Origin: Paracoccus sp. (in: a-proteobacteria) | Lineage (GTDB): Bacteria > Pseudomonadota > Alphaproteobacteria > Rhodobacterales > Rhodobacteraceae | Assembly (NCBI GenBank): GCA_018056045.1 | Contig: JAGPGI010000096.1 | Location: forward strand, 1-8,504 | DNA length: 8,504 bases | Direction: 5' to 3' | Part shown: in pieces, positions 1-6,257 of the stretch | Position numbering within the stretch: the first letter of the stretch is position 1 | Layout: the number at the start of each line of letters is the position of its first letter | Translations under genes and position numbers: made by a program | Notes under the pieces: generated by a model | Databases searched by the model: none | What the model was told of the DNA's origin: nothing | The model's input: the letters and a program-made list of their open reading frames with translations, nothing else

Positions 1-12
1 AATATCACTCAT
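1..12 (-). CDS. ntrX: NtrX response regulator, first four codons only (partial)
   Basis: Reading leftward from position 12, an ATG opens the codons for Met-Ser-Asp-Ile before the window ends. The ATG overlaps the ntrY stop codon in an ATGA arrangement, which suggests translational coupling. An AGGA sequence at 22-25 sits 9 nt before the ATG, a good Shine-Dalgarno. NtrX proteins commonly begin Met-Ser-Asp-Ile followed by a hydrophobic strand and the acidic pocket of a receiver domain, and ntrX is the expected partner of ntrY at this place. The identity rests on gene order, the start signal and four residues; nothing of the protein's domains is visible here. Confidence 0.72.
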
Positions 13-2282
13 TTCACAGTTTCCTGATCCAGTTTCTGGCGGCGGACCGGCAAGCGCACCGGCTGACGCTCGCGCGGCAGTCGGATTTCGGCCATGGCAC
101 CCTGCTGACCGGGGGCATCGGTCAACAACAGGCTGCCGCCATGCTCTTCGATAATCTTCTTGACGATGGGCAGGCCAAGACCTGTCCCACCGGGTTTCAT
201 GGTCACGTAAGGTTCAAACAGCCGGGTCCGGTCCTTGGGCAGGCCGGGGCCGTTGTCGATGATGCGGATGGTCACCGCATCGGGGGCAACGCGCATCTCG
301 ACGCGGACCTGCGCCTGCCAGCCTTCGGGCGGGGTCGCGCGCAGCTCGTCGATGGCTTCGCCGGCATTCTTCAGCAGGTTGGTGAAGACCTGCCGCATCA
401 TGCCGGCATCGGCATCGACGATCACCGGCTCGTCCGGGATCTCGGTGACCAGCGCACCCTGCAACGCGTCGCGCTGCATCAGCTCGCTGTCGCGCAGGAG
501 CTTCGCGATGTCGGTTTCCTTGCGGTCGGGTTCGGGCATGCGGGCAAAGCGCGAGAACTCGTCCACGATCCGGCGCAGGTCGTTGGTCTGGCGGATGATG
601 ACTTCGGTATATTGCTCGAGCGCCTCGCGCTCGTCGCCGGCGATGGGGCCGAACTTGCGCTTCAGGCGCTCGGCCGAAAGCTGGATCGGGGTCAGCGGGT
701 TCTTGATTTCATGGGCGACGCGGCGGGCGACATCGCCCCATGCCGCCATGCGCTGCGCCGAGACCAGATCGGTCACGTCGTCCAGCGCGACCACATAGCC
801 TTCAAGCCCCCCTGCCGCGCCGCGCCGGATCGCCATGCGCACCAGCAGGCTTTCGACGCGGCCCTCGCGGTTCAGGCGGATCTCGTCCTGCACCCATTCA
901 TTGACCGACTGGTGCAGCCGGTCGAAGAGCGGCGCAAATTCCGGCACCGCCTCGGCCAGCAGCCGGTCATGGTCGCGCGCCGGGTCCAGCCCCAAAAGTC
1001 GCGTGGCCGAGCGGTTCAGAAAGTCGATCTCGCCCGCCGCATCCAGCCCGATCACCCCGGAGGTGACCGAAGACAGCACCGAATCGAACAACCGCCGCTG
1101 GTCATCGGCGGCGCGATAGCTTTCGACCAGTTCGACACGCTGCTGTTTCAGCTGCCGGGTCATGCGATTGAAGCTTTCGCCAAGGGTCTGGATCTCGTCG
1201 CCGGTATCGGGTTCGGGGATCTGCAGGTCCAGATTGCCCTTGCCGACCTGTTCCGAGGCCTCGGCCAGCCGCCCGATCGGGCGCGACAGGCGGTCGGCGA
1301 ACCACAGGCCCAACCACATCGCCGCCGCTACAAGAAGCAGCGCAAAGCCCAGATAGAACAGCGAAAACTCCAGCAGCACCCGGCCGCGTTCCTGTTCCAG
1401 CCGCTGATATTCGCCCACCGTCTGGCGGGTGTCGTCCAAAAGCCCGAGCAGGCCGCCATCGACATCGCGGGTGACGTAAAGATAGCGGTCGGCCATCGGC
1501 GGCAGCGGCACCAGCGCGCGGAATTCGTTGTTCTGCCAGTCCTCGATCAGCACCAGCCCGGTGGCGGTGACCTGATCGAACTGCGCCTGCGTCGGCTGCT
1601 CATACCAGAACTGATAGCTGCGCTCGCCGCGCGCCCGGATATTGCCGCGCCCGTCGATCACATAGGCCTCGCGCAGGCCGCGCTGGATCAGCGCCTGCCC
1701 CTGCTCAAGCCATTCGCGCATCATGCCGTCGTCAAGGATCGGGCTTTTGCGCGCCGCATCGGCCAGCGCCCCGGCCAGGAGCTTGGCGTCATTGGTCAGG
1801 TCGCGGCGGTGTTCCTCCTGATAGGCTTCGGCCGCCGACAGCGAGGTCGAGACCACCTGCTGCACCCGGTTCGAGAACCAGCCCTCAAGCCCGATGCTGA
1901 GCGTCAGCCCCGCAAACAGCGCCACCAGCACCGTCGGCACCAGCGCGATGGTGGCGAAAACGCCCACAAGCCGCAGATGCAGCCGCGAGCCGACGGCGGA
2001 TTTGCGCCGCGCCGCGACGATGCGCACCACCCGCGCCGCCACCAGCCCGGTCAGCACGATCAGGTAAAGCAGGTCGACCAGCACCACCAGCCGCAGCATG
2101 GCCCCGCCGGCGCCGGCATCGGCCAGCGGTCCCATGACGATGAATGTCAGCGCGGCCAGCACCGGCCCCAGCAGAACCAGCCCCAAGGTTGCCGCGTTGC
2201 GATAGCCGCGCTTGCGCCGCAGCCGCGCCACGCGCTCCCATGTTCCTCTGGACAGTGTCCCCGCCAACTCGTCCGACCCCAC
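9..2282 (-). CDS. ntrY: NtrY membrane-bound nitrogen sensor histidine kinase
   Basis: 757-aa transmembrane histidine kinase that would phosphorylate NtrX. Hydrophobic segments lie near residues 30-50, 61-88, 104-130 and 303-328; the stretch 131-302 between the last two is probably the periplasmic sensor part. A HAMP linker follows (about 328-381, with Arg-Pro-Ile and a GDEI motif), then a PAS domain (about 395-505), the HisKA box with phospho-acceptor His524 in the HEIKNP motif, and the ATPase domain: N box around Asn635 and Asn639, DNGPGLP at 676-682, GTGLGL at 699-704. A short basic tail (736-757) ends the protein. The chosen start is GTG at 2282, because an in-frame TGA stands two codons upstream. 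No Shine-Dalgarno lies at normal distance; an AGGAG at 2306-2310 is 23 nt away behind an inverted repeat. GTG at residue 18 is a possible alternative start. Function is firm by motif and order; the N-terminus is less sure. Confidence 0.95.
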   Translation of the reverse strand: MGSDELAGTLSRGTWERVARLRRKRGYRNAATLGLVLLGPVLAALTFIVMGPLADAGAGGAMLRLVVLVDLLYLIVLTGLVAARVVRIVAARRKSAVGSRLHLRLVGVFATIALVPTVLVALFAGLTLSIGLEGWFSNRVQQVVSTSLSAAEAYQEEHRRDLTNDAKLLAGALADAARKSPILDDGMMREWLEQGQALIQRGLREAYVIDGRGNIRARGERSYQFWYEQPTQAQFDQVTATGLVLIEDWQNNEFRALVPLPPMADRYLYVTRDVDGGLLGLLDDTRQTVGEYQRLEQERGRVLLEFSLFYLGFALLLVAAAMWLGLWFADRLSRPIGRLAEASEQVGKGNLDLQIPEPDTGDEIQTLGESFNRMTRQLKQQRVELVESYRAADDQRRLFDSVLSSVTSGVIGLDAAGEIDFLNRSATRLLGLDPARDHDRLLAEAVPEFAPLFDRLHQSVNEWVQDEIRLNREGRVESLLVRMAIRRGAAGGLEGYVVALDDVTDLVSAQRMAAWGDVARRVAHEIKNPLTPIQLSAERLKRKFGPIAGDEREALEQYTEVIIRQTNDLRRIVDEFSRFARMPEPDRKETDIAKLLRDSELMQRDALQGALVTEIPDEPVIVDADAGMMRQVFTNLLKNAGEAIDELRATPPEGWQAQVRVEMRVAPDAVTIRIIDNGPGLPKDRTRLFEPYVTMKPGGTGLGLPIVKKIIEEHGGSLLLTDAPGQQGAMAEIRLPRERQPVRLPVRRQKLDQETVK

Positions 2283-2287
2283 GTTTC

Positions 2288-2305
2288 AGCCGCTGTGCCG
2301 CGGCT
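2288..2305 (-). promoter_or_regulatory. Hairpin between the ntrY Shine-Dalgarno and its GTG start
   Basis: AGCCGC at 2288-2293 and GCGGCT at 2300-2305 form a perfect 6-bp inverted repeat with a 6-nt loop. In the mRNA it lies directly after AGGAG (2306-2310) and 5 nt before the GTG start at 2282. If it folds, it would shorten the effective spacing from 23 nt to about 5 nt. Folding and function are inference; in DNA this rich in GC, a 6-bp stem can also arise by chance. Confidence 0.45.
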
Positions 2306-2310
2306 CTCCT
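2306..2310 (-). promoter_or_regulatory. Probable ntrY ribosome binding site (AGGAG, distant)
   Basis: This is the only strong purine-rich Shine-Dalgarno match in the ntrC-ntrY gap. It stands 23 nt before the GTG start, too far for ordinary use, but is flanked on both sides by inverted repeats (2288-2305 and 2312-2339). It may act through a folded spacer, or the real start of ntrY may differ. Confidence 0.4.
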
Positions 2311-2311
2311 G

Positions 2312-2349
2312 TGGCCGCTGCGCGACTCTCGCGCGGCCATCTGTGGCCG
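2312..2349 (-). repeat. Overlapping, mutually exclusive inverted repeats in the ntrC-ntrY gap
   Basis: The central arm CGGCCA (2334-2339) can pair with TGGCCG at 2344-2349 (loop TCTG) or with an identical TGGCCG at 2312-2317. The second pairing is extended by CGCGA (2321-2325) with TCGCG (2329-2333) around a CTC loop. The two partners belong to a 9-bp direct repeat CTGTGGCCG (2309-2317 and 2341-2349). The structure begins just after the ntrC stop codon. It has no trailing U-tract, so it is not a classical Rho-independent terminator. It could be an mRNA-processing or stability element between ntrC and ntrY. Confidence 0.5.
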
Positions 2350-2351
2350 TT

Positions 2352-3827
2352 TTACATCAGTTTGCGGCGCCTTGTCACTTCGATATTCAGATCGGTCAGT
2401 TTCTTGCGCAACGTATTGCGATTGATGCCCAAAAGATCGGCGCAGCGCAGCTGGTTACCGCCGGTGGCATCCAGCGCCAGTTCAAGCAGCGGCTTTTCGA
2501 TCTCGCGCAGGATGCGGTCGTAAAGGCCGGGCGGCGGCAGATGGTCGCCATGCAGGTCGAAATAGCGCTGCAGATGCATTTCCACCGATTGCCCCAGCCG
2601 CATATTGCCCGGCTCAGTTGCCAACATGGCCGGCGCCGCGCCTGCGGGGGAAGCGGCAGAGGGCGGCAGAGCCGGGCGCGCCGCCCCCGAGGGCGCGGGC
2701 GGCGGCGCGGTCCGGGGCGCCGATTCCGCCAGCGCGCTGCGCATCTCGGCCTCGGATATCTCGGCCCCGGCGGCGGTCAGCGCCAGCCGGCGCATCAGGT
2801 TTTCCAGCTCGCGCACATTGCCGGGAAAGGCATGGGCACGGATCAGCGCCACCGCGCCCTCGGCCAGCACGCGCTGCGGCAGGCCCTGCGCGGCGGCGCG
2901 CGCCAGCAGGTGGCGTGCCAAGGGCGGGATGTCATCGACGCGGGCCCGCAGCGGCGGCACGGTGATGGTGACCCCGGCAAGGCGATAATAGAGATCGGCG
3001 CGCAGCCGCCCGGCGGCGACATCGACCTGCGGATCGGGGCCGGTGGTCGAGACGAGGCGCGGCATCTGGTGCCGGCTCGGCCCGGTTTCCCAGGCCTCGA
3101 CCATGCCGATCAGCCGGGCCTGCGCGGCGCTGTCGAACCCGGCCGGGTCCTCGACCAGCAATGTGCCGCCCAAGGCGCGCTCGCCGGCGCGGTGAATGGC
3201 CTCCTCGGACAGATCGGCCGAGGTCAGCACCACGAAGCCCGCCTCGCGCCGGTCCGACAGGTCATGGAACGAGCGCGCGACGACGGTCTTGCCGACCCCC
3301 GCCTCGCCCGCGATCATCACCGGCAGATCGGCATTCAGCACCCGCGCCACCATGCGAAACAGGTTCTGCATGGCCGGGGCATGGCCGATCAGCGGCAGGG
3401 TCGGGTCGGTCACATCCTCGGGCACGGACGCGGCCGGAGCCGGCGGCGGCTCGGTCTTGCGCACCCGGCGCGACAGCGCCTGCCCGGCGCTGCTCATCAG
3501 GTCGGGCAGGTCAAAGGGCTTGGGCAGGTATTCAAAGGCCGCCGCCTCGGTCGCGCGGATGGCGGTGACGATGGTGTTCTGCGCCGAGATCACGATCACC
3601 GGCAGGTCCGGCCGGGCGCTGCGGATCGCCGGGATCATGTCGATGCCATTGCCATCGGGCATCATCACATCGGTGATGACCAGATCGCCGCGCCCCTCCT
3701 CGACCCAGCGCGAGAGCTGCGCCAGCGAGCCGGTGGCATGGACCCGGCAGCCGGCGCGGGTCAGGGCCTGCGTCAGCACGGTGCGGATGGTGCGGTCGTC
3801 GTCAGCGATCAGAACGGTGCCGTCCAT
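2352..3827 (-). CDS. ntrC: NtrC nitrogen regulation response regulator, lacking the sigma54-contact loop
   Basis: 491-aa transcription regulator phosphorylated by NtrB. The receiver domain (1-120) has Asp10-Asp11, phospho-acceptor Asp53, Ser81 and Lys103. The AAA+ domain (about 145-365) has a Walker A GEAGVGKT at 174-181, a Walker-B-like strand ending Glu226-Asp227, DLYYRL with flanking arginines at 276-283, and FPGNVRELEN at 334-343. A Pro/Ala-rich linker (about 367-405) leads to a Fis-type helix-turn-helix (447-485). The GAFTGA loop that contacts sigma54 is absent: only about 22 residues join the strand after Walker A to Walker B, against about 40 in E. coli NtrC. This matches R. capsulatus NtrC, known to activate the housekeeping sigma70-type polymerase. 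Start ATG at 3827 has GAGG overlapping the ntrB stop, 6 nt upstream, and lies 8 nt after ntrB. Function is well supported; its target promoters cannot be seen here. Confidence 0.97.
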   Translation of the reverse strand: MDGTVLIADDDRTIRTVLTQALTRAGCRVHATGSLAQLSRWVEEGRGDLVITDVMMPDGNGIDMIPAIRSARPDLPVIVISAQNTIVTAIRATEAAAFEYLPKPFDLPDLMSSAGQALSRRVRKTEPPPAPAASVPEDVTDPTLPLIGHAPAMQNLFRMVARVLNADLPVMIAGEAGVGKTVVARSFHDLSDRREAGFVVLTSADLSEEAIHRAGERALGGTLLVEDPAGFDSAAQARLIGMVEAWETGPSRHQMPRLVSTTGPDPQVDVAAGRLRADLYYRLAGVTITVPPLRARVDDIPPLARHLLARAAAQGLPQRVLAEGAVALIRAHAFPGNVRELENLMRRLALTAAGAEISEAEMRSALAESAPRTAPPPAPSGAARPALPPSAASPAGAAPAMLATEPGNMRLGQSVEMHLQRYFDLHGDHLPPPGLYDRILREIEKPLLELALDATGGNQLRCADLLGINRNTLRKKLTDLNIEVTRRRKLM

Positions 3828-3835
3828 GGGATACC

Positions 3836-4996
3836 TCAGGCTTTGGGCAGGGAAAGGCGGAAAACGGTGCGGCCGGGGCGCGATTCCAGCGCGATCCAGG
3901 CGCCGTGGTCGGCGATGATCTTCGAGACCAGCGCCAGCCCCAGCCCGGTGCCGTTCTCGCGCCCGGAGACGAAGGGTTCAAAGACCTCGGCGACAAGGCT
4001 GTCGGGAATGCCGGGTCCGTCATCCTCGATCTCGATCTGCAGGGGCAGGCTGCGGCCCTGCGGTTCGGCCTCGCTGGGGGCAAGGCGCAGGGCGCCGTCA
4101 TAGAATGTGTGGATGCGGATGGTGCCGGTCCTGCGCCCGGCGCGATGGATCGCCTCGGCGGCGTTCTTGACCAGATTCAGGCAGACCTGCACCAGCTGGT
4201 CGGCATCAATCAGCGCCGGCGGCAACGAGGGGTCGTAATCGGGCAGGATGTCCAGCCCCTTGCCGAAACCCACATCGGCCGAGCGGCGCACCCGTTCCAG
4301 CACGTCATGGATATTCACCGCCGCCAGCCGCGGCGCCGAGGTATCGCCAAAGCGTTCCACCTGATCGAGCAGTTCCACGATGCGGCGCGATTCCGCCACG
4401 ATCAGTTCGGCCAGATCCTTGTCCTCGGGGCGCAGGTTCATGCCGATCAGTTGCGCGGCGCCACGAATGCCAGCCAGCGGGTTCTTGATCTCATGCGCCA
4501 GCATTTCGGACATGCCGATGGCCGCCCGCGCCGCCGAGCGCGCCGCCTGCCCCCGCCCCAGCCGGCCGCCGCCCTCCTGCGGGGCGATCAGGATGACGGT
4601 GCCCCCGGCCGGGCTGGGCGCGGGACCGGCATGCAGCGTGGCATAGCGGTCGCTATGCCCGCCCGAGCGGTCGCCGATCTCGAAGCGGACGCCGGCACGG
4701 GTCTGCGCCTCATGCCCCTCGCGGACGCGGTCGAGGATGGCGCCCAGAGACGGCACCACGCGCAGCCGCTTGGCCATCTCGGCGCCCTCGATCGCCAGCC
4801 CCACCGAGGAGCGGGCCGAGATATTCAGAAAGGCCTCGGCCAGATCGTTCAGGGCGGCAATGCGGCCCTGACTGTCCAAAATCACCGCAGGCAAGGGCAG
4901 CGCCGACCAGTTCGGCCCGACCACGGCGGGATGAAAGCCGGTGCGGCTTTCAACATCGGGGTCGGGGTCCTGGGCCGGCCGGGCGCGGGCGGTCAT
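3836..4996 (-). CDS. ntrB: NtrB nitrogen-sensing histidine kinase/phosphatase
   Basis: 386-aa soluble kinase that phosphorylates and dephosphorylates NtrC; in the family this balance is set by PII proteins (GlnB/GlnK) signalling glutamine status. No membrane segment is present. A PAS-like sensor region covers about 28-140. His168 in the HEIKNP motif is the phospho-acceptor. The ATPase domain shows LNLVKNAAEA at 273-282 (N box), DDGPGIP at 325-331, an F box around Phe339-Phe342 and GTGLGL at 349-354. The frame stays open upstream to 5278, but I place the start at ATG 4996: it overlaps the dusB stop as ATGA, the upstream part lies wholly inside dusB, and the resulting length fits NtrB. No strong Shine-Dalgarno precedes it, so translation probably depends on coupling to dusB. 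ntrC follows 8 nt downstream. Confidence 0.95.
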   Translation of the reverse strand: MTARARPAQDPDPDVESRTGFHPAVVGPNWSALPLPAVILDSQGRIAALNDLAEAFLNISARSSVGLAIEGAEMAKRLRVVPSLGAILDRVREGHEAQTRAGVRFEIGDRSGGHSDRYATLHAGPAPSPAGGTVILIAPQEGGGRLGRGQAARSAARAAIGMSEMLAHEIKNPLAGIRGAAQLIGMNLRPEDKDLAELIVAESRRIVELLDQVERFGDTSAPRLAAVNIHDVLERVRRSADVGFGKGLDILPDYDPSLPPALIDADQLVQVCLNLVKNAAEAIHRAGRRTGTIRIHTFYDGALRLAPSEAEPQGRSLPLQIEIEDDGPGIPDSLVAEVFEPFVSGRENGTGLGLALVSKIIADHGAWIALESRPGRTVFRLSLPKA

Positions 4997-6006
4997 GGCG
5001 CAACCATGGCAGAGCCTGCATCGGCAAAGCCGGCGCGGATCGCCTCCAGCGTCGCCTCGGGCGTGGCGGCGCGCAGCAATTCGGCGCGGTTCGGGGCGCC
5101 ATTCGCCTCGGCATACCAGCCCAGATGCTTGCGGGCGACGCGCAGGCCCAGTTCGCGGCCGTAAAGCGACATGATATCCTCGTAATGCTCGGCCACGGCC
5201 TCGGCCAGTGCCGCGCCTTGCGGCACCTGCGGTGCGGGCGTGCCCCAAAGCGCATGCGCGATCTCGGCCAGCTTCCACGGCGCGCCCTGCGCGCCGCGCC
5301 CGACCATCACCGCCTCGGCCCCCGACTGCTCCAGCGCCGCGCGGGCCGAGGCCGCGTCAATCACATCGCCATTGGCCACCAGAGGCGGGCGGCCGGGCAG
5401 GTTCGCGACCGCGCGGATGGCGCGCCAGTCGGCCTGCCCGGTATAGAACTGCGCCCGCGTCCGGCCATGGACGGTCAGCATCTGCACACCTGCCCCGGCC
5501 GCGCGCGCGGCCAGTTCCGGCGCGTTCAGGCAATCATGGTCCCAGCCCAGCCGCATCTTCAGCGTCACCGGCAGGTCGGGGACGGCGGCGACCACCGCCT
5601 CGACCAGACCCAGCGCATGGTCGAGATCGCGCATCAAGGCCGCGCCCGACAGCCCGCCCGTGACCTTCTTGGCAGGGCAGCCCATGTTGATATCGACGAT
5701 GCGCGCGCCCATCCCGGCGACGATGCGCGCGGTCTCGGCCATGGCGCCGGCCTCGCGCCCGGCGATCTGGACGCTGACCGGCAACGTGCCTTCGGTCAGG
5801 GCCTTGGCGCGGACGGCGGCGCGGGTCGAGGGGCGCGGCGTCACCATCTCGGTCGAGGCGACCATCTCGCTGACCATCAGCCCGGCGCCGCCGTGACGCG
5901 CAACCGCGCGGCGAAACGGCAGGTCGGTGATTCCCGCCATGGGGGCCAGAAAAACCGGCGGGCCAAGCCGCGTGCTGCCAAGGGTGATGGGGTCAGGCAA
6001 TGTCAT
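4993..6006 (-). CDS. dusB: tRNA-dihydrouridine synthase DusB (NifR3)
   Basis: 337-aa FMN-dependent, NADPH-using enzyme that reduces specific uridines in the tRNA D-loop to dihydrouridine. Motifs in order: LAPMAGITD (20-28, FMN site), Val-Ser-Glu-Met near 45-48, INMGCPAKKV (106-115) with catalytic Cys110, KMRLGWD (150-156), TVHGRTRAQFYTG (178-190), ANGDV (211-215) and GRGAQGAPW (237-245). These match the COG0042/DUS TIM-barrel family. The chosen ATG at 6006 gives the usual N-terminus; the frame is open back to a GTG at 6060 (18 extra residues), but neither start has a strong Shine-Dalgarno. It is the first gene of the ntr operon, as nifR3 is in R. capsulatus, where it was named for its linkage to nitrogen-fixation regulation. 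It ends in a 4-bp overlap with ntrB. The enzyme assignment is firm; a direct regulatory role is not implied. Confidence 0.95.
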   Translation of the reverse strand: MTLPDPITLGSTRLGPPVFLAPMAGITDLPFRRAVARHGGAGLMVSEMVASTEMVTPRPSTRAAVRAKALTEGTLPVSVQIAGREAGAMAETARIVAGMGARIVDINMGCPAKKVTGGLSGAALMRDLDHALGLVEAVVAAVPDLPVTLKMRLGWDHDCLNAPELAARAAGAGVQMLTVHGRTRAQFYTGQADWRAIRAVANLPGRPPLVANGDVIDAASARAALEQSGAEAVMVGRGAQGAPWKLAEIAHALWGTPAPQVPQGAALAEAVAEHYEDIMSLYGRELGLRVARKHLGWYAEANGAPNRAELLRAATPEATLEAIRAGFADAGSAMVAP

Positions 6007-6113
6007 AGGGAACTCGTAGGCCGAGGGTGCGGAATGCGAAAGAATGCCGCGACGGCTCACTGCAAAGGCAGAGGGCTGACGCTGGAACCTGCCGCTATTT
6101 TATGCGATATGCC

Positions 6114-6142
6114 CAAATAACGTGCAGATTGCGACTCGTCAA
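6114..6142 (-). promoter_or_regulatory. Candidate sigma70-type promoter for dusB-ntrBCYX
   Basis: TTGACG (6137-6142) matches the -35 consensus at five of six positions. It is followed after 17 nt by TATTTG (6114-6119), a weak -10 that matches only three of six positions. A better -10, TAAAAT (6097-6102), lies further downstream but has no good -35 at 16-18 nt. Transcription from here would leave a leader of roughly 100 nt before the dusB ATG. No sigma54 -24/-12 pattern was found. Confidence 0.35.
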
Positions 6143-6150
6143 ATGTCGCA
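6130..6150. promoter_or_regulatory. Perfect dyad TGCGAC-N9-GTCGCA, candidate operator
   Basis: Two 6-bp arms (6130-6135 and 6145-6150) are exact inverted repeats separated by 9 nt, giving a 21-bp site of typical dimeric-regulator size. The candidate -35 hexamer of dusB (6137-6142) lies in its centre. A third GTCGCA stands at 6167-6172, 22 bp from the right arm. The arm resembles but does not equal the enteric NtrC half-site, and the spacing differs, so the binding protein is unknown. Confidence 0.4.
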
Positions 6151-6185
6151 TCGCTGCGCCGTCCGCGTCGCAGCCGCTCTGGTCG

Positions 6186-6222
6186 GGTGGCGGCACCGCG
6201 GCTAGACTGGTCCCGAGCCACC
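6186..6222 (+). repeat. Inverted repeat in the sdaA leader
   Basis: GGTGGC (6186-6191) and GCCACC (6217-6222) are exact inverted repeats with a 25-nt loop, ending 35 nt before the sdaA start. CGGG (6184-6187) and CCCG (6212-6215) offer an alternative, overlapping pairing. There is no U-tract after it. It may be a leader structure or chance complementarity in GC-rich DNA. The whole 6007-6257 interval holds no gene that I can support. Confidence 0.25.
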
Positions 6223-6243
6223 GATCCTTGCCCATTGACCCCT

Positions 6244-6250
6244 GAGGGAG
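6244..6250 (+). promoter_or_regulatory. sdaA ribosome binding site
   Basis: The purine run GAGGGAG ends 7 nt before the ATG at 6258, an ordinary and strong Shine-Dalgarno. It settles the sdaA start, which also gives the expected family N-terminus (Ser-Val-Phe-Asp-Ile-Phe-Lys-Ile-Gly). Confidence 0.8.
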
Positions 6251-6257
6251 CCGCATC

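Noticed and set aside
1885..2340. A 151-codon minus-strand frame starting at ATG 2340, between ntrC and ntrY.
   Set aside because: It overlaps the N-terminal membrane part of ntrY out of frame and is low-complexity Ala/Gly/Arg. The ntrY frame gives proper membrane helices there.
2288..2349. Rho-independent terminator between ntrC and ntrY.
   Set aside because: The stems are GC-rich but no run of U follows on the minus-strand transcript; the sequence goes on directly into a Shine-Dalgarno.
141..4103. A 1320-codon plus-strand open frame antisense to ntrY, ntrC and ntrB.
   Set aside because: The translation is Arg/Gln/His/Gly-rich with no recognisable domain, and it crosses three well-supported genes and their gaps. 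It is the expected antisense product of strong third-position GC bias, which removes stops.
4997..5278. N-terminal extension of ntrB up to 5278.
   Set aside because: The extension lies entirely inside dusB in another frame and resembles no NtrB N-terminus; the ATGA overlap start at 4996 is far better.
3905..6120. Plus-strand open frames (3905-5164 and 5125-6120) opposite ntrB and dusB.
   Set aside because: They have the same shadow composition, no start signals and no domains, and the opposite strand carries complete, motif-rich genes.
6061..6257. A sigma54 (-24/-12) promoter for dusB or sdaA.
   Set aside because: No GG-N10-GC element with the TGGCAC/TTGC context was found on either strand in the divergent region.
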